Below the pieces are notes generated by a model that worked only from the letters and a program-made list of their open reading frames with translations, was not told the DNA's origin and did no database searches. A program made the translations under genes and the position numbers. A DNA stretch of 64,000 nucleotides from an uncultured Planctomycetia bacterium. GTDB lineage: Bacteria; Planctomycetota; Phycisphaerae; Phycisphaerales; SM1A02. The stretch is from assembly GCA_937871505.1 (NCBI GenBank), contig CALMPF010000057.1:89005-153004 (forward strand), given 5' to 3'. Numbering within the stretch: the first letter of the stretch is position 1; every line of letters starts with the position of its first letter. This document shows positions 25,898-35,929 of the stretch, piece by piece.

Positions 25898-26668
25898 ATG
25901 CCGCGCTACCGGCTCACCGTCGCCTACGACGGCACCGACTTCCACGGATGGCAGCGGCAGGAGCCGCCAGGCCGGGAGCCGCTGCGCACGGTCCAGGGGG
26001 TCCTCGACGAGGCGATCCGGCGCGTGCTGCGCGAGCCCGCCGAGGTCACGGGAGCGTCGCGCACCGATGCAGGAGTGCATGCGACAGGGCAGGTTGCGGC
26101 CTTCACCGCCGCACGGGAGATCCCGGCCGAGCGACTCGCGATGGCCCTCACCTCGGCGCTTCCGCCTGATGTCCAGGTGAACGAGTCGGCGGTCGTCATG
26201 GAGTCCTTCGATCCGATCTCCGAAGCGACGGCGAAGGGATACTCCTACTCGATCGTTCATGGCTCGCCCCCGGATTTCTGGCCGGATCTCTTCCGGCGGC
26301 GATACGTCTTTCGCGCCTGGCCGCGACTCGACCCGCGCGCGATGGCCGAGGGAGCGACTCACCTCGTGGGCGAGCACGACTTCACGAGCTTCGCGCACGC
26401 GGCCCACCGTCGCGAGTCGCCGATCCGCCGCGTCCTTCGCTGCGACGTCATCGAGGAGGGGCCTCACGCGCTCCGCATCGAGATCGCCGGAACCGGGTTT
26501 CTCTACAACATGGTGCGGATCATCGCGGGCACGCTCGTGGATGTCGGCCGCGGTCGCCTGCGCCCGGATGACGTCGCCGTCATCCGAGACGCCCGCGACC
26601 GCGGCCGGGCCGGCCAGACGCTCCCCGCTCAGGGCCTCTGCCTGCGCTGGGTGGAGTACGGAGGCTGA
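25898..26668 (+). CDS. truA: tRNA pseudouridine synthase A (TruA)
   Basis: A protein of 256 residues, typical length. It opens with YRLTVAYDGTDFHGWQRQ, the TruA signature. The catalytic aspartate is in ASRTDAGVHATGQVAAF. Later motifs include DFTSFAHA and GTGFLYNMVRIIAGTLVDVG. It converts U38-U40 of tRNA anticodon arms to pseudouridine. It lies 4 nt downstream of the degenerate kinase-like gene, a spacing that implies co-translation. Confidence 0.97.
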   Translation: MPRYRLTVAYDGTDFHGWQRQEPPGREPLRTVQGVLDEAIRRVLREPAEVTGASRTDAGVHATGQVAAFTAAREIPAERLAMALTSALPPDVQVNESAVVMESFDPISEATAKGYSYSIVHGSPPDFWPDLFRRRYVFRAWPRLDPRAMAEGATHLVGEHDFTSFAHAAHRRESPIRRVLRCDVIEEGPHALRIEIAGTGFLYNMVRIIAGTLVDVGRGRLRPDDVAVIRDARDRGRAGQTLPAQGLCLRWVEYGG

Positions 26669-26841
26669 GGAGGCCCTCGCCGATCGGACCTGGCTGATCG
26701 ATCCACGTCGCGCGCCTGTGCGCCGCGGTGGCCGCGTCGGCCTGCGGCTCGCCCGCGCCGGGCCGTCCGGACGGTCGCCGCCTTCGCGGCCCTCTGCGGG
26801 TCCGCGTCGCTCGATGCGCTTGGCATGAGCGACGACTCGGG

Positions 26842-28404
26842 TCACTCCCCTCCGCCGATGATCGTGGCGCAGGGGATCCACGAGCAGACGTCGAGCTGCT
26901 CGCACGTGAACTCGACTCCGCCGCTCACGATGATCAGCGAGATGCGCAGGCAGACCGGCTTGCCGACGTGCGACGGAAGCGCGTTGAGCCTGATCTTCGG
27001 AAGCGTGGTCATGGTGCCGGGCGGAATCGGCGCGCTCAGGTTGACGAGCGGGTTGACCACGGTGAGGCCCGGAGGCCCGTAGACCACGTCGACGCGGATG
27101 CGGTTGATGGTGCAGGAGCACGAGGGGCTCGCCGGAATGCCGTTCGTGAGCGTGACGTTCTTGAGGACCGGCTCGGTGTTGAACACCCCCGGAATGACGC
27201 CCGGCACCGTCTCGCACTCGAGCTCGGGGACTCGTGACGCATCGGAGTTGGGGATCGGCTGGCTGATCGTGAAGCAGCTCGAGAAGCAGTTCCCGAAGCC
27301 CTGATCGTTCGGTCCGAGCCCCGCCACGATGTTCGCATCCGAGAGATTGGTCAGCGTGACCCCCTGGGGACCGAGGGAGTTCAGGGAGACGAAGTACTGG
27401 GTGGGGATCAGCGGAACGCTCTGGAACCAGGGAAGGAAGAGCGGCTGGCCGATGATGTAGTCGCCGCGCGGGAGATCGAGGAACGCCCAGTCGCCACGGA
27501 CATCGCTGATGGTCACCTCGAACACCGCAGGGGACGCGGGGGCGATGCGCTGGGCGACGACCGGATGGCCCGCCTGCCGGAAGCCGCGGTTGTCGACGTT
27601 GGAGAAGTTGCACTGCACGTCGTGAAACGTCCGTCCCACGATCACGCTTCCTGAACAGCAATCGGGCTGGAGGAGCGACAGCTCGCCGGGGACGCTGCGG
27701 ACGGTGCCCCTGAGGTTCAGGCCCAGCGGCCCGTTGCCGCCCGCGCGCGTGACTCGAGCGTACAGGAGGTTTTCGCCGGTCTGGACATTGAAGAGCCAGC
27801 GGGAGAGCGGTGTCGCCCCGGATCCGCCCGGATGCGTGCCGACGTGCGTCGCGCTGACGAATCCGGGAATGCCGAACGTCGCCAGCGGCTCGGGATTCGA
27901 GATCGGAGGATTCAGGAAGAAGTCGACCTGATGGCCGCACTGCACGGTCATGTCGAGCCAGAGCGGGAGCGGGGCGCGGGCGCAGAACTTCATGCAGAAG
28001 ATGAAGAAGGGATCGCTCCCGTTGCCCCACTCGTACGCGGTGTCGGTCGAGCCGATCCACTGCGAGCCGGCGATCGCGTTCGGCCAGAAGGCGTCCTTCG
28101 CGATGAGCCGCGCCGGGCGCGGCTCGTGCGTCTGGGTGAATGGATCGCGGACGACGCGCCACGCGACGTCCGGAACGGGGTGGTGCTCGCGACCGAGGAT
28201 CGTGGCTCCCGCGCCGGTGCTGATGTTGAGGGTGTTGGTCCAGCAGAGACCGCCCGCCGTCCATCCCGAGCCGCTCGCGGCTGTGCTGCCGGTAGGAAGG
28301 ACCTGTCCGTTGGCGCTCCCGGCAGGCGCTCCCGCAAGTGCAAGTGCCGTGAGTGCGAGTGCGGGGAAGGACCGACGACAGGCGCTGAGGTGAATCGAGT
28401 TCAT
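26842..28404 (-). CDS. Secreted Cys-rich protein of unknown function
   Basis: A protein of 520 residues with a clear signal peptide (basic start, then FPALALTALALAGAPAGSANG). The mature part is rich in Thr, Ser, Pro and aromatic residues and has about 20 Cys, many paired (CCSG, CFSSCF, CSCT, CEQLDVC), suggesting disulfide-bonded beta domains. Extended segments such as VFEVTISDVRGDWAFLDLPR look like beta-sandwich strands. No enzymatic motif was recognised, and there is no dockerin-like tail. It is transcribed divergently from another secreted protein across a spacer containing a (TC) microsatellite. Confidence 0.75.
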   Translation of the reverse strand: MNSIHLSACRRSFPALALTALALAGAPAGSANGQVLPTGSTAASGSGWTAGGLCWTNTLNISTGAGATILGREHHPVPDVAWRVVRDPFTQTHEPRPARLIAKDAFWPNAIAGSQWIGSTDTAYEWGNGSDPFFIFCMKFCARAPLPLWLDMTVQCGHQVDFFLNPPISNPEPLATFGIPGFVSATHVGTHPGGSGATPLSRWLFNVQTGENLLYARVTRAGGNGPLGLNLRGTVRSVPGELSLLQPDCCSGSVIVGRTFHDVQCNFSNVDNRGFRQAGHPVVAQRIAPASPAVFEVTISDVRGDWAFLDLPRGDYIIGQPLFLPWFQSVPLIPTQYFVSLNSLGPQGVTLTNLSDANIVAGLGPNDQGFGNCFSSCFTISQPIPNSDASRVPELECETVPGVIPGVFNTEPVLKNVTLTNGIPASPSCSCTINRIRVDVVYGPPGLTVVNPLVNLSAPIPPGTMTTLPKIRLNALPSHVGKPVCLRISLIIVSGGVEFTCEQLDVCSWIPCATIIGGGE

Positions 28405-28822
<418 letters not shown>

Positions 28823-30079
28823 ATGAACCGCATGACTCGCGTGAACCGCTCGAACCTCATGGCTCGGGGCCGGAGCACACTTCGCATCGCGCTCTATGCA
28901 GCGATCGCCTCCGGCTCGCTCCTCTCCTCGGCGACCGCCCAGCACATCTTCACGCCGATTGCGACCTCGGGGCGCTTTCAGTTCCTGCCGGGCTCGGTGG
29001 GTGGCATCAACGATGCGGGCGAGGTCGCGTTCCGCGCCGGGCACTCGAACGTACTCGGGGTCTTCCGCGGTTCCGGAGGCGCAGCGCCCGCGGCGGTCGC
29101 GCTGGCGAACGGTCCGCTCGGCTACTTCCTCGGCCATGACCTCAACCTGCGCGGGCAGGTGGGCATCTGGGGACTTCCTCCGAGCGGACAGCTCGTCGCC
29201 GTGAGCGACGGGAGCGCGACGGCGATCACGCCGACCGTGCTGGGCGCGCCGCTCACCGATGCACGGCCCCCTGCGGTCGGGGATCTCGGGATCGCGACCT
29301 TCTGGGCGCGGATCGCAGGAGCCTCGGGGATCTTCAGGTTCGACGCCTCAGGCACCTCTGCGGTCGCCTTGGCGCCGCTCGCGCTCGGGGGATACTCGTG
29401 GTTCTGCGAGGAGCCCTCGGTCAACACGGTCGGATCGATCGCCTTCCTCGGGGAGCGGGGGTCCGGCGTCGAGGAGATCCATCGGATCCACGGCGCCACC
29501 GGCGCCGACACGCTCATCGCCCAGAGCGGCGCGGGCTACATCCGCTTCGGCCATCGGACCCCGATCAACCAGCGCGGCGAGGTGGCGTTCCTCGCGCTCC
29601 TCGCCGGCGGCAGGGAGAGCCTGCGCGTGGGCGACGGCGTCAATCCCGACCGAGTCGTCGCCGAGACCGGGAGCGACTTCCTCTCCATCGGGCCGCGCTT
29701 CGCCCACAATCGCTGCGGCACCGTCGTCTTCGAGGCGCGGCTCCCCGGGGGTCTCCGGGGGATCTTCCTGGGCTCCGATCCGGCGAGCGACGTGGTCATC
29801 CGCGAGGGGAGCTACATCGGGTCGAAGAAGGTCGTCGGGCTCGAGCTCGGCGATCTCAACAACGGAGACGCGATCTCCTTCTCGGCGGTCTTCTCCGATG
29901 GCACCGCCGGCATCTACCGCGCCGAGCCCCGCATTCCGACGTGCGAACCCTGCCCGTGGGATCTCGACGGCGACGGCGACGTCGACGGCGACGACCTGAC
30001 GCTCCTCCTCTCGGGCGTGCCGGGCGTCACGGGTGCCGATCTCCTCGCGCTGCTCGCCGGAGTCGGCGCGTGCCCGTGA
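28823..30079 (+). CDS. Secreted protein with DUF7453-like repeats and dockerin-like tail
   Basis: A protein of 418 residues. The start is fixed by AGGAGG seven bases upstream. The signal peptide is ALYAAIASGSLLSSATAQH. The body consists of repeated beta units with the phrase INDAGEVAFRA or INQRGEVAFLA followed by GVFRG / GIFLG, the pattern of planctomycete DUF7453-type repeat proteins. The C-terminus has CEPCPWDLDGDGDVDGDDLT, a dockerin-like calcium loop with flanking Cys that commonly ends exported planctomycete proteins. Function unknown; cell-surface or extracellular localisation is inferred. It is convergent with the BshB1-like gene, with a hairpin between them. Confidence 0.8.
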   Translation: MNRMTRVNRSNLMARGRSTLRIALYAAIASGSLLSSATAQHIFTPIATSGRFQFLPGSVGGINDAGEVAFRAGHSNVLGVFRGSGGAAPAAVALANGPLGYFLGHDLNLRGQVGIWGLPPSGQLVAVSDGSATAITPTVLGAPLTDARPPAVGDLGIATFWARIAGASGIFRFDASGTSAVALAPLALGGYSWFCEEPSVNTVGSIAFLGERGSGVEEIHRIHGATGADTLIAQSGAGYIRFGHRTPINQRGEVAFLALLAGGRESLRVGDGVNPDRVVAETGSDFLSIGPRFAHNRCGTVVFEARLPGGLRGIFLGSDPASDVVIREGSYIGSKKVVGLELGDLNNGDAISFSAVFSDGTAGIYRAEPRIPTCEPCPWDLDGDGDVDGDDLTLLLSGVPGVTGADLLALLAGVGACP

Positions 30080-30099
30080 TCGACGCGAAGTCCAGCCTT

Positions 30100-30122
30100 G
30101 CCGGACCGCGCCGCGGTCCGGC
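30100..30122. terminator. Hairpin between convergent genes
   Basis: An 11-bp perfect inverted repeat (GCCGGACCGCG and its complement CGCGGTCCGGC) around a single central base; the inner pairs would open to a 9-bp stem with a 5-nt loop. It lies in the 53-bp gap between the stops at 30079 and 30133. No T-tract follows on either strand, so it is at best a weak or Rho-assisted bidirectional terminator. Confidence 0.45.
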
Positions 30123-30132
30123 GAGGTCGCGG

Positions 30133-30837
30133 TCAGGTGAGGCGGTCGAGCGCGGTCAGCGCGATCGGCTCCCGGCACGAGAAGGGCTCGGCGGCGGCGA
30201 CCCCGGCTCGGCTTCCGAAGTAGCGCAGCGCCGCGTCGACCCACTGGAGCACGCCGCGGTTGCGCTCGTTGGCGATGAACTGGCTGTGGTAGCAGAGAAT
30301 CGCCTTGCGCTTCCGCTCCTCGTATCCGGTCACGTCGATGAGGAACGTCGGGTCGGCGACGCGGCGAAGATGCGTTGCGTAGTAGTGAAAGAGCCAGCGC
30401 GGGTAGATCGGCTCGCCGGGGAGCTCGATCCGGGTGAGCTTCGCGTCGAAGCGGGCGTCCTCGACGATCCGCGTCGTGGCGAGGTGGTCGGGATGGGCGT
30501 CCTCGGGATGCGGCGCGAAGAGAACCGAGGCCCGATGGGTGCGGATGAGACCCGCGACCCTGTGACGAGCCTCGATCGAGTGCTCGACGAAGCGGTTGCG
30601 AAAGCCGAGGTTGGTCCGCTTCACGCCGAGGATCTGCGTCGCCGCCTCCGTCTCACGGGCGCGGATCAGCGGCGTTCCGTGCGGGGTCGGTTCGCCGTCG
30701 GTCATGTCCGCGACGAGGACGTCGTGTCCGTCGTCGACGAGCTTCGCGAGGGTGCCTCCCATCGCGAGCTCGGCGTCGTCGGGATGCGGGGCGACGACGA
30801 GGATCCGCAGCGGTTCGGCGAGAGGTCGGGGAGACAT
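30133..30837 (-). CDS. bshB1: PIG-L family deacetylase, BshB1-like
   Basis: A protein of 234 residues, the size of BshB1. It has the zinc-binding motif VVAPHPDDAELAMGGTLAKL and the downstream HPDH, plus the bacillithiol-type signature TDGEPTPHGTPLIRARETEA and LGFRNRF (usual pattern: ADLT-x-GE ... GT ... R ... EA ... LGV). BshB1 removes the acetyl group from GlcNAc-malate in bacillithiol synthesis. bshA and bshC are not in the window, so the pathway assignment is by family only; other PIG-L deacetylases of sugar-amide substrates remain possible. Confidence 0.82.
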   Translation of the reverse strand: MSPRPLAEPLRILVVAPHPDDAELAMGGTLAKLVDDGHDVLVADMTDGEPTPHGTPLIRARETEAATQILGVKRTNLGFRNRFVEHSIEARHRVAGLIRTHRASVLFAPHPEDAHPDHLATTRIVEDARFDAKLTRIELPGEPIYPRWLFHYYATHLRRVADPTFLIDVTGYEERKRKAILCYHSQFIANERNRGVLQWVDAALRYFGSRAGVAAAEPFSCREPIALTALDRLT

Positions 30838-31114
30838 CGGATTCAGCGCCGGAAGCCGGACGGCCTAAGGCTGCTCTGGAGGCGAGGGCGGGAGGGCGGC
30901 GAGGCGGAGAGAAGAGGATCCCGTCATCGGGCTGGGATCGGTCTGGAGTCCATCTGGGTTCAGGACGGGACCACGACCGAAGCCGGATTGAACCGATCGC
31001 CGCAGCGACGGATCGGAGTTGCGGGGAGGCCGGGACTCCCTCGTCCGCACTCCGGCCGACGCGCGCGAGAGGCCGCGTGGTCGCCTCCGCCACGCCCTGA
31101 TCGGGATCGTCGCC

Positions 31115-31981
31115 TCACATGTCCATGGTGAATGCGGCGTCGTCCATGAGGTAGAGACCGACCAGCCAGTTCTCGACGAGGTAGGGCTCCACCGAGAGCT
31201 TTCCCGTGGTCGTGCCGAAGTAGGAAAGCTGCCGCCGTCGGTCGCGCGGGGCCGTGGCGAGCTTCACCTCGATCGCGTCGTAGGGAGTCGGCGGGACGCC
31301 GATGCAGCAGCCATCCCACTGGTTGAGCATGGCGAGCATCTCCTTCGGATCGAAGGAGAAGATCGGGAAGGCCGCGTATCCGTCGATGCGCACGTGCTTG
31401 CCGTGGAGCAGCGCCACGCGCTGGGGAAGCTCGAGCTTGCCGAGTCGCGGCTGGTAGACCTCGCCCGCGGAGACGAGGAGCTCCCAGGTCACGCGGAACG
31501 GGTCGCCGGATGTGCCCGCCCCGCGAATCGTGAAGCGGTCGTCGGCCCGGATCGTGCCGTCGGGCATGCGGACGATCGTGCCCGGGAGGATCGTCACGCC
31601 CGGAATCGCCGCGTCGAGTCCATCGGTGAGCCGGGGAGCGTCTTCGGGAACTTCGGTCCGCTCGGCGTCGGGCGGGGCGGCCTGCGCCGCGCGTTCGGCG
31701 CTGCTCGCCAGCAGCGACTCGGCGAGCGCCGCGCGGTCGTCGTGGCGCGGTCCGGGCGCTGCGTCGAGTTCGAGGCCCGTCGTCCCGGAGCCCTGCTCGC
31801 CTCTCGCCCCGCGCGATCGGCGGGCCGCGTCCTCCTCGGCGGCGAGCGAGGCGGCGAGGCGCTCGGCGCCGTGCGGAGGGCTCTCCGGAAGGGCACCCAT
31901 TCCGCCCGTGCGCGTCGTGTTCCAGAGCGCCCAGGCGCCGCCGAGGATGACGAGTGCGAGGAATGTCCAGAGCAGCCGCAT
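31115..31981 (-). CDS. Membrane-anchored DUF3299-like protein
   Basis: A protein of 288 residues. An N-terminal hydrophobic segment (LLWTFLALVILGGAWALWN) acts as an anchor or uncleaved signal. Residues of about 35-110 are Ala/Glu/Arg-rich and low-complexity. The C-terminal domain has GYAAFPIFSFDPKEMLAMLN then WDGCCIGVPPTPYDAIEVKL, matching the central motif of DUF3299 (a cysteine pair next to a PPxP turn). DUF3299 proteins are periplasmic and often linked to metal or ABC-transport loci; no function is established. An OB-like fold with metal binding through the CC pair is plausible. Confidence 0.65.
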   Translation of the reverse strand: MRLLWTFLALVILGGAWALWNTTRTGGMGALPESPPHGAERLAASLAAEEDAARRSRGARGEQGSGTTGLELDAAPGPRHDDRAALAESLLASSAERAAQAAPPDAERTEVPEDAPRLTDGLDAAIPGVTILPGTIVRMPDGTIRADDRFTIRGAGTSGDPFRVTWELLVSAGEVYQPRLGKLELPQRVALLHGKHVRIDGYAAFPIFSFDPKEMLAMLNQWDGCCIGVPPTPYDAIEVKLATAPRDRRRQLSYFGTTTGKLSVEPYLVENWLVGLYLMDDAAFTMDM

Positions 31982-32182
31982 GAGGCGGGCGATCGTACGC
32001 GCGGAGATCGCCGTCGCCGGTGGATGCGGCGTCGGCGGAGCGGGCGCCGCCGCGCGCGACCGGTCGGGCCGCGCGCTCGCGCGTCTCGGGGAGTTCAGGC
32101 CCGGAAAGAGACACTCGGCGCGACACGCCGAAGCGACGTGCCGCGCCGAGGAGCGTGACGGGAAGGGACGATCAGGACGGAT

Positions 32183-33541
32183 TCAGCTTCCGGCGCCGGA
32201 CGTGAGCATCGTCCGGAGGAGCTGCGCATCCGCGGCGTCGACGACGCCGTCGCCGTTGAGGTCGGCAGGGCAGCCGCCTTCGGGCGGGCAGGCGCCGAAC
32301 GCGGCCCGCAGAATCACCAGGTCGGCGATGTTGACGACGCCGTCGCCGTTGAGATCGCCCCGAAGCGGCGCCGGGAGGGGCCGATCGGGATCGCTCGGCT
32401 CGGGCGGGACGGAGATGAACAGGCGGTGCGTGCCCGGATCGACCTTGATGGTCTCGCCCGCGGGCCATCCGATGGCGGGAAGCGTGAAGTTCACCGGTCC
32501 GTTTCCGAGGTTGCTGACCGCGACCGCGACGGCGCCGTCGCGAACGACGCCGGACCACTGCACACCGCTGACCTTGTCGGTGTCGAGGGTGAGGATCGTC
32601 AGCGGACCGCTGCGGTCGAAGACCACGTCGAGTTCATGCCAGGCGTTGTTCATGTCGAGCCGGTACTGCGCCGTCGAGTAGCCGGCCACGAACGACTCCA
32701 GCACGTAGTAGCCGTCGACGCCCCGGAGCCGAAGGTGATGCATCAGCGCGATGCCGTCCTCCTTGGGCGGGATCTCGACGGGTTCGCCGGGCGTGTTGTT
32801 GACGAAGGGCGCCATCCAGGGAATCAGCAGGTGGCCGGGGGGCAGGGCGCGCTTGGCGGTCATCGCCCGCTCCAGCGGCGCCCAGAAGAGGGCGCTGCGG
32901 ACGTTCGGGGCGATGAACGTCCCCCAGAACTCCGGCATCGTGTGCATCTTGAAGAGCGAGTACGGATAGCAGTTCGGCATCGCCACGTCGAGGCCGTAGC
33001 CGTAGAGCGAGGCGTTGTACGTGCGATCCGAGGTGACCTGCGAGTACGCCGCGAGGTCGACGGTGCCGGGGTAGTGCGGATAGGCGCCCATCCAGGCGTT
33101 GGCGACCAGCGGCGAGTCGTGGAAGCGGACCTCGAAGATCATCGAGATCAGGGCGAGATCCTCGACTTCGCTCTCGAAGTCGGAGAAGACGTAGTCGATC
33201 TTGCCGAGGTGGTCGAGCGTCTTCTGGAGCGCGAAGGGATCCTGCCAGCCCATGACCGGCGCCGTGCCGTTGCGGAGCATGATGCCGATGGGCAGCCCGG
33301 CCGCTTCGAGCGCGGCGTAGAGCTGGAGATAGGTCGGATGCAGCGCCGGGAGATCCCACCCCGGATGCGGCGTCGGGATGATGTCGAGCGTTGCGGGGAT
33401 CGTGTACCTGACGTGCCAGTCGTGGATCCGCGGTCGGAGGTTGGGATCGGCGGCGTGGATCGGCGCTGCGCAGGCGAAGGCGCCGGCGAGGAGCGCGGAG
33501 GCTCCGATCCGCCGGCCGGACAGTTGGGTCATCGGGATCAT
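32183..33541 (-). CDS. Secreted TIM-barrel-like protein with two dockerin-like repeats
   Basis: A protein of 452 residues from the ATG at 33541, preceded by GGAGAG; a second ATG lies at 33532. The signal peptide is GASALLAGAFACAAPIHAAD. The body (to about residue 370) looks like a glycoside-hydrolase-type barrel: IHDWHVRYTIPATLD, LPIGIMLRNGTAP, IDYVFSDFESEVED, PWMAPFVNN. Acidic residues in DFESE could be catalytic, but no GH family was identified. The C-terminus has two EF-hand-like dockerin loops, [15 protein letters not shown] and [15 protein letters not shown], separated by a Cys-rich linker. Confidence 0.78.
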   Translation of the reverse strand: MIPMTQLSGRRIGASALLAGAFACAAPIHAADPNLRPRIHDWHVRYTIPATLDIIPTPHPGWDLPALHPTYLQLYAALEAAGLPIGIMLRNGTAPVMGWQDPFALQKTLDHLGKIDYVFSDFESEVEDLALISMIFEVRFHDSPLVANAWMGAYPHYPGTVDLAAYSQVTSDRTYNASLYGYGLDVAMPNCYPYSLFKMHTMPEFWGTFIAPNVRSALFWAPLERAMTAKRALPPGHLLIPWMAPFVNNTPGEPVEIPPKEDGIALMHHLRLRGVDGYYVLESFVAGYSTAQYRLDMNNAWHELDVVFDRSGPLTILTLDTDKVSGVQWSGVVRDGAVAVAVSNLGNGPVNFTLPAIGWPAGETIKVDPGTHRLFISVPPEPSDPDRPLPAPLRGDLNGDGVVNIADLVILRAAFGACPPEGGCPADLNGDGVVDAADAQLLRTMLTSGAGS

Positions 33542-33911
33542 CGCGACACTCTCCGGGACGTGTGACCGCGGGGCGACGACGTTCACGCGCGTCGTCGCCC
33601 GCAGTCGGGACGGGTGCCGTCCCGATGGTCCTTTCAAGACTCACGCTGCGGACTCGGCACAGGGCCGAGTGTGCGGCTGGGCGCTGGGCAACGCCCCGGT
33701 CGTGCCACTGAGCGCCCCGCGGCGACCGATGGCGTGAGCCGATCGACGACCGTCGGGACAGTGCGGGGAGTTATCGCAGGGGGCCGGCCGCGTGCAACGA
33801 AACGTCGCCGGATTTCGGCGGGAATTCTCGCGGCCTCACCGAAGCGCCCCGGGAAGGCGGCCACCTCCGGCGTTCGCGCAGCGCGGATCCCGCCTCGGGC
33901 CGGGCCGCCGA
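33542..33911. other. Intergenic stretch between two minus-strand transcription units
   Basis: This contains the promoter region of the dockerin protein and the 3' end of the alaS-ABC operon. No gene, T-tract terminator or repeat was recognised; open frames here are Arg/Pro-rich. Confidence 0.45.
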
Positions 33912-35198
33912 TCAGTCGACCCCGCGGAGTCCCCCTGCCACGGGCTGCCGGTAGGCGGTCAGGGCCGGAGCGATCCCCGCGAGAGCGGCCAGCGCGACCG
34001 TGCACGCCGAGACGATCAGGATCCACGGAAGCCGCGGCTCCGCGGGGATCACCAGCCCGAGCGTGCTCCTGAGGGCCTCGGAGGCGATGACCATCCCGAG
34101 CACGCCCAGCACGACGCCCGCGGCGGCGCCGAGGAGGCCGATCACGGCGCTCTCGGTGACGACGAGCGAGAAGATCCGCGGGCGGCTGAAGCCCAGCACG
34201 CGCAGCACCGCGATCTGGCGCCGGCGGAGCTCCATCGCTCCGGTCATCACGAGCAGGATCGAGATCGCCCCCCCGACAAGCGTCGTCGCGGCCAGGGCGA
34301 TGAAGAGCCGATCGATGCTCCCGACGATCGCGAAGAGCCGGTCGATCTGCTGCTCGGGCTGGGCGACCGCGATCGAGGTGTCGCGCCGGAGCGCATCGAA
34401 CTGCTGCTGCATCGCCGGAGAGACGTTCGACCCCGGGCGCGTGGGAAGGCGGAGCATGATCCCGGTGATGAGCCGGTCCTCGTCGAGCAGGTCCTCCAGC
34501 GCGGTCATCGTGACCGAGGGATCCGCGTGGTGCCGTCGATCGTGGGCATGGAGGATCCACGAGCTCTCGAGGTCGGTGAAGAGCGCGCGGTCGTGGGGCG
34601 TGCCCGTCGGCTCGAGGATTCCGACGACGAGATAGGGAAACTCGTCGTGCTCGTGGCTGTGGTGCTCGACGTCGCCGCCGCGCGAGCCGGGGCTGCCGTG
34701 CGTGAGGATGATCGCATCGCCGAGCTTCAGGCGCGATCGCCGCGCCGCCTCGGCGCCGAGCACCACCTCGAAGTTCGCCTCGAAGGGGCGCCCTTCCGCG
34801 AAGCGCCAGCGTCCCGAGAGGTCCGGCTGGAACCGCGTCAGGAAGTCCCGGGTGGTCGCCACGACCGGCATCCCGCGGTAGGAGTCGCCGAGCTGCGTCG
34901 GGATCGCCCACTCCCACGGAAAGCTCTCGGCGATCTGCCGGTACTTCGCCCACGGCATCGCATTGCGCGGGGGGTTCGCGTAGAAGATCCCGTTGAGCAC
35001 CGCCGTCAGCGGCGAGGGTTCCGCCGCGACGTAGAGGTGCGTCGTTCCGGGTCCGCGCCGGAACGCATCGGCGCCGGCGTCGCGAAGCGTCAGGAGCACG
35101 AGCATGAGACCGGCAGCGACCGCCACGGTGGCCACCGTCAGCAGCGTGAGCGTTCGCCGCGCGAAGAGACTGCGAATGACGATCGAGAAGTCGGTCAT
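33912..35198 (-). CDS. ABC transporter permease, FtsX/MacB type, with His-rich loop
   Basis: A protein of 428 residues with one N-terminal helix (LTLLTVATVAVAAGLMLVLL), a periplasmic domain of about 230 residues, and three C-terminal helices with the FtsX pattern (MELRRRQIAVLRVLGFSRPR between helices). This is the topology of MacB/LolCE permeases that act by mechanotransmission instead of substrate transport through a channel. The periplasmic domain contains a loop GGDVEHHSHEHDEFPY with four His in eight residues, suggesting metal binding. It overlaps the ATPase gene by 4 nt (ATGA) and so forms the membrane half of that transporter. Substrate unknown. Confidence 0.88.
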   Translation of the reverse strand: MTDFSIVIRSLFARRTLTLLTVATVAVAAGLMLVLLTLRDAGADAFRRGPGTTHLYVAAEPSPLTAVLNGIFYANPPRNAMPWAKYRQIAESFPWEWAIPTQLGDSYRGMPVVATTRDFLTRFQPDLSGRWRFAEGRPFEANFEVVLGAEAARRSRLKLGDAIILTHGSPGSRGGDVEHHSHEHDEFPYLVVGILEPTGTPHDRALFTDLESSWILHAHDRRHHADPSVTMTALEDLLDEDRLITGIMLRLPTRPGSNVSPAMQQQFDALRRDTSIAVAQPEQQIDRLFAIVGSIDRLFIALAATTLVGGAISILLVMTGAMELRRRQIAVLRVLGFSRPRIFSLVVTESAVIGLLGAAAGVVLGVLGMVIASEALRSTLGLVIPAEPRLPWILIVSACTVALAALAGIAPALTAYRQPVAGGLRGVD

Positions 35199-35929
35199 CG
35201 GGCGAGGGCCTCGGGATCCTCGGCGCGGCGCGCCTCGAGCGTGATGCGGCGCTCGAAGCGGTCCGCCATCGCGGGGTCGTGGCTGGTGACCAGCAGCGCT
35301 GCGCCGTTGTCGCGGCAGGCGGCGCTGATCAGGGTCATTGCGTTCGCCGCGTTCTCCGGATCGAGGCTCGCCGTGGGTTCATCGGCGAGCACCAGCGCCG
35401 GTCGGCACGCGAGCGCACGGGCGACGGCGACGCGCTGCTGCTGTCCGACGCTGAGCCGATCGACCGGCCGATCCGGGCGGTCGATGCCGAGGGCCCTGAG
35501 CAGCGCGGCGGCGCGCGGGCGGTGCTCGGCGCGCGGCAGGTTCGCCGCGAGCATCGCGAGCATCACGTTCTCGATCGCCGTGAATCCGGAGAGAAGCTGG
35601 AATGTCTGGAAGATCATCCCGATGCTCCGCCCGCGGAAGAGATCGCGGGCGGGCCCGGTCAGGGCATGGACCTCGACGCCCGCGACGCGGATGCTCCCGG
35701 CGTCGGGGTCGAGCAGGCCCGCGACGAGCTGAAGCAGCGTGCTCTTGCCCGAGCCGGACTTCCCGGCCAGCAGAAGCTGCTCGCCCGGCGCGAGAGAGAG
35801 CTCCGGAAGGTCGAGCTCGAAGGGAGCGCCGTCGCCCGGGGAGCGTCCGTAGCGGAACCGCAGCTCGCGGATCGAGAGCGCCGGAGAGGCCGCCACGACC
35901 GCCGTCTCGCTCGGAGCGGGGCGGATCAT
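35195..35929 (-). CDS. ABC transporter ATP-binding protein (LolD/MacB type)
   Basis: A protein of 244 residues: Walker A GKSGSGKST, Q-loop FQTFQLLSGFTAIENV, signature LSVGQQQR (a variant of LSGGQ), Walker B LVLADEPTASLD and H-loop TSHD. It supplies ATP hydrolysis for the FtsX-type permease, whose start codon overlaps its stop by 4 nt. Its own start overlaps the alaS stop by 4 nt. The ATG at 35929 is chosen because upstream residues are Arg-rich and lie within alaS in another frame. Confidence 0.92.
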   Translation of the reverse strand: MIRPAPSETAVVAASPALSIRELRFRYGRSPGDGAPFELDLPELSLAPGEQLLLAGKSGSGKSTLLQLVAGLLDPDAGSIRVAGVEVHALTGPARDLFRGRSIGMIFQTFQLLSGFTAIENVMLAMLAANLPRAEHRPRAAALLRALGIDRPDRPVDRLSVGQQQRVAVARALACRPALVLADEPTASLDPENAANAMTLISAACRDNGAALLVTSHDPAMADRFERRITLEARRAEDPEALAR

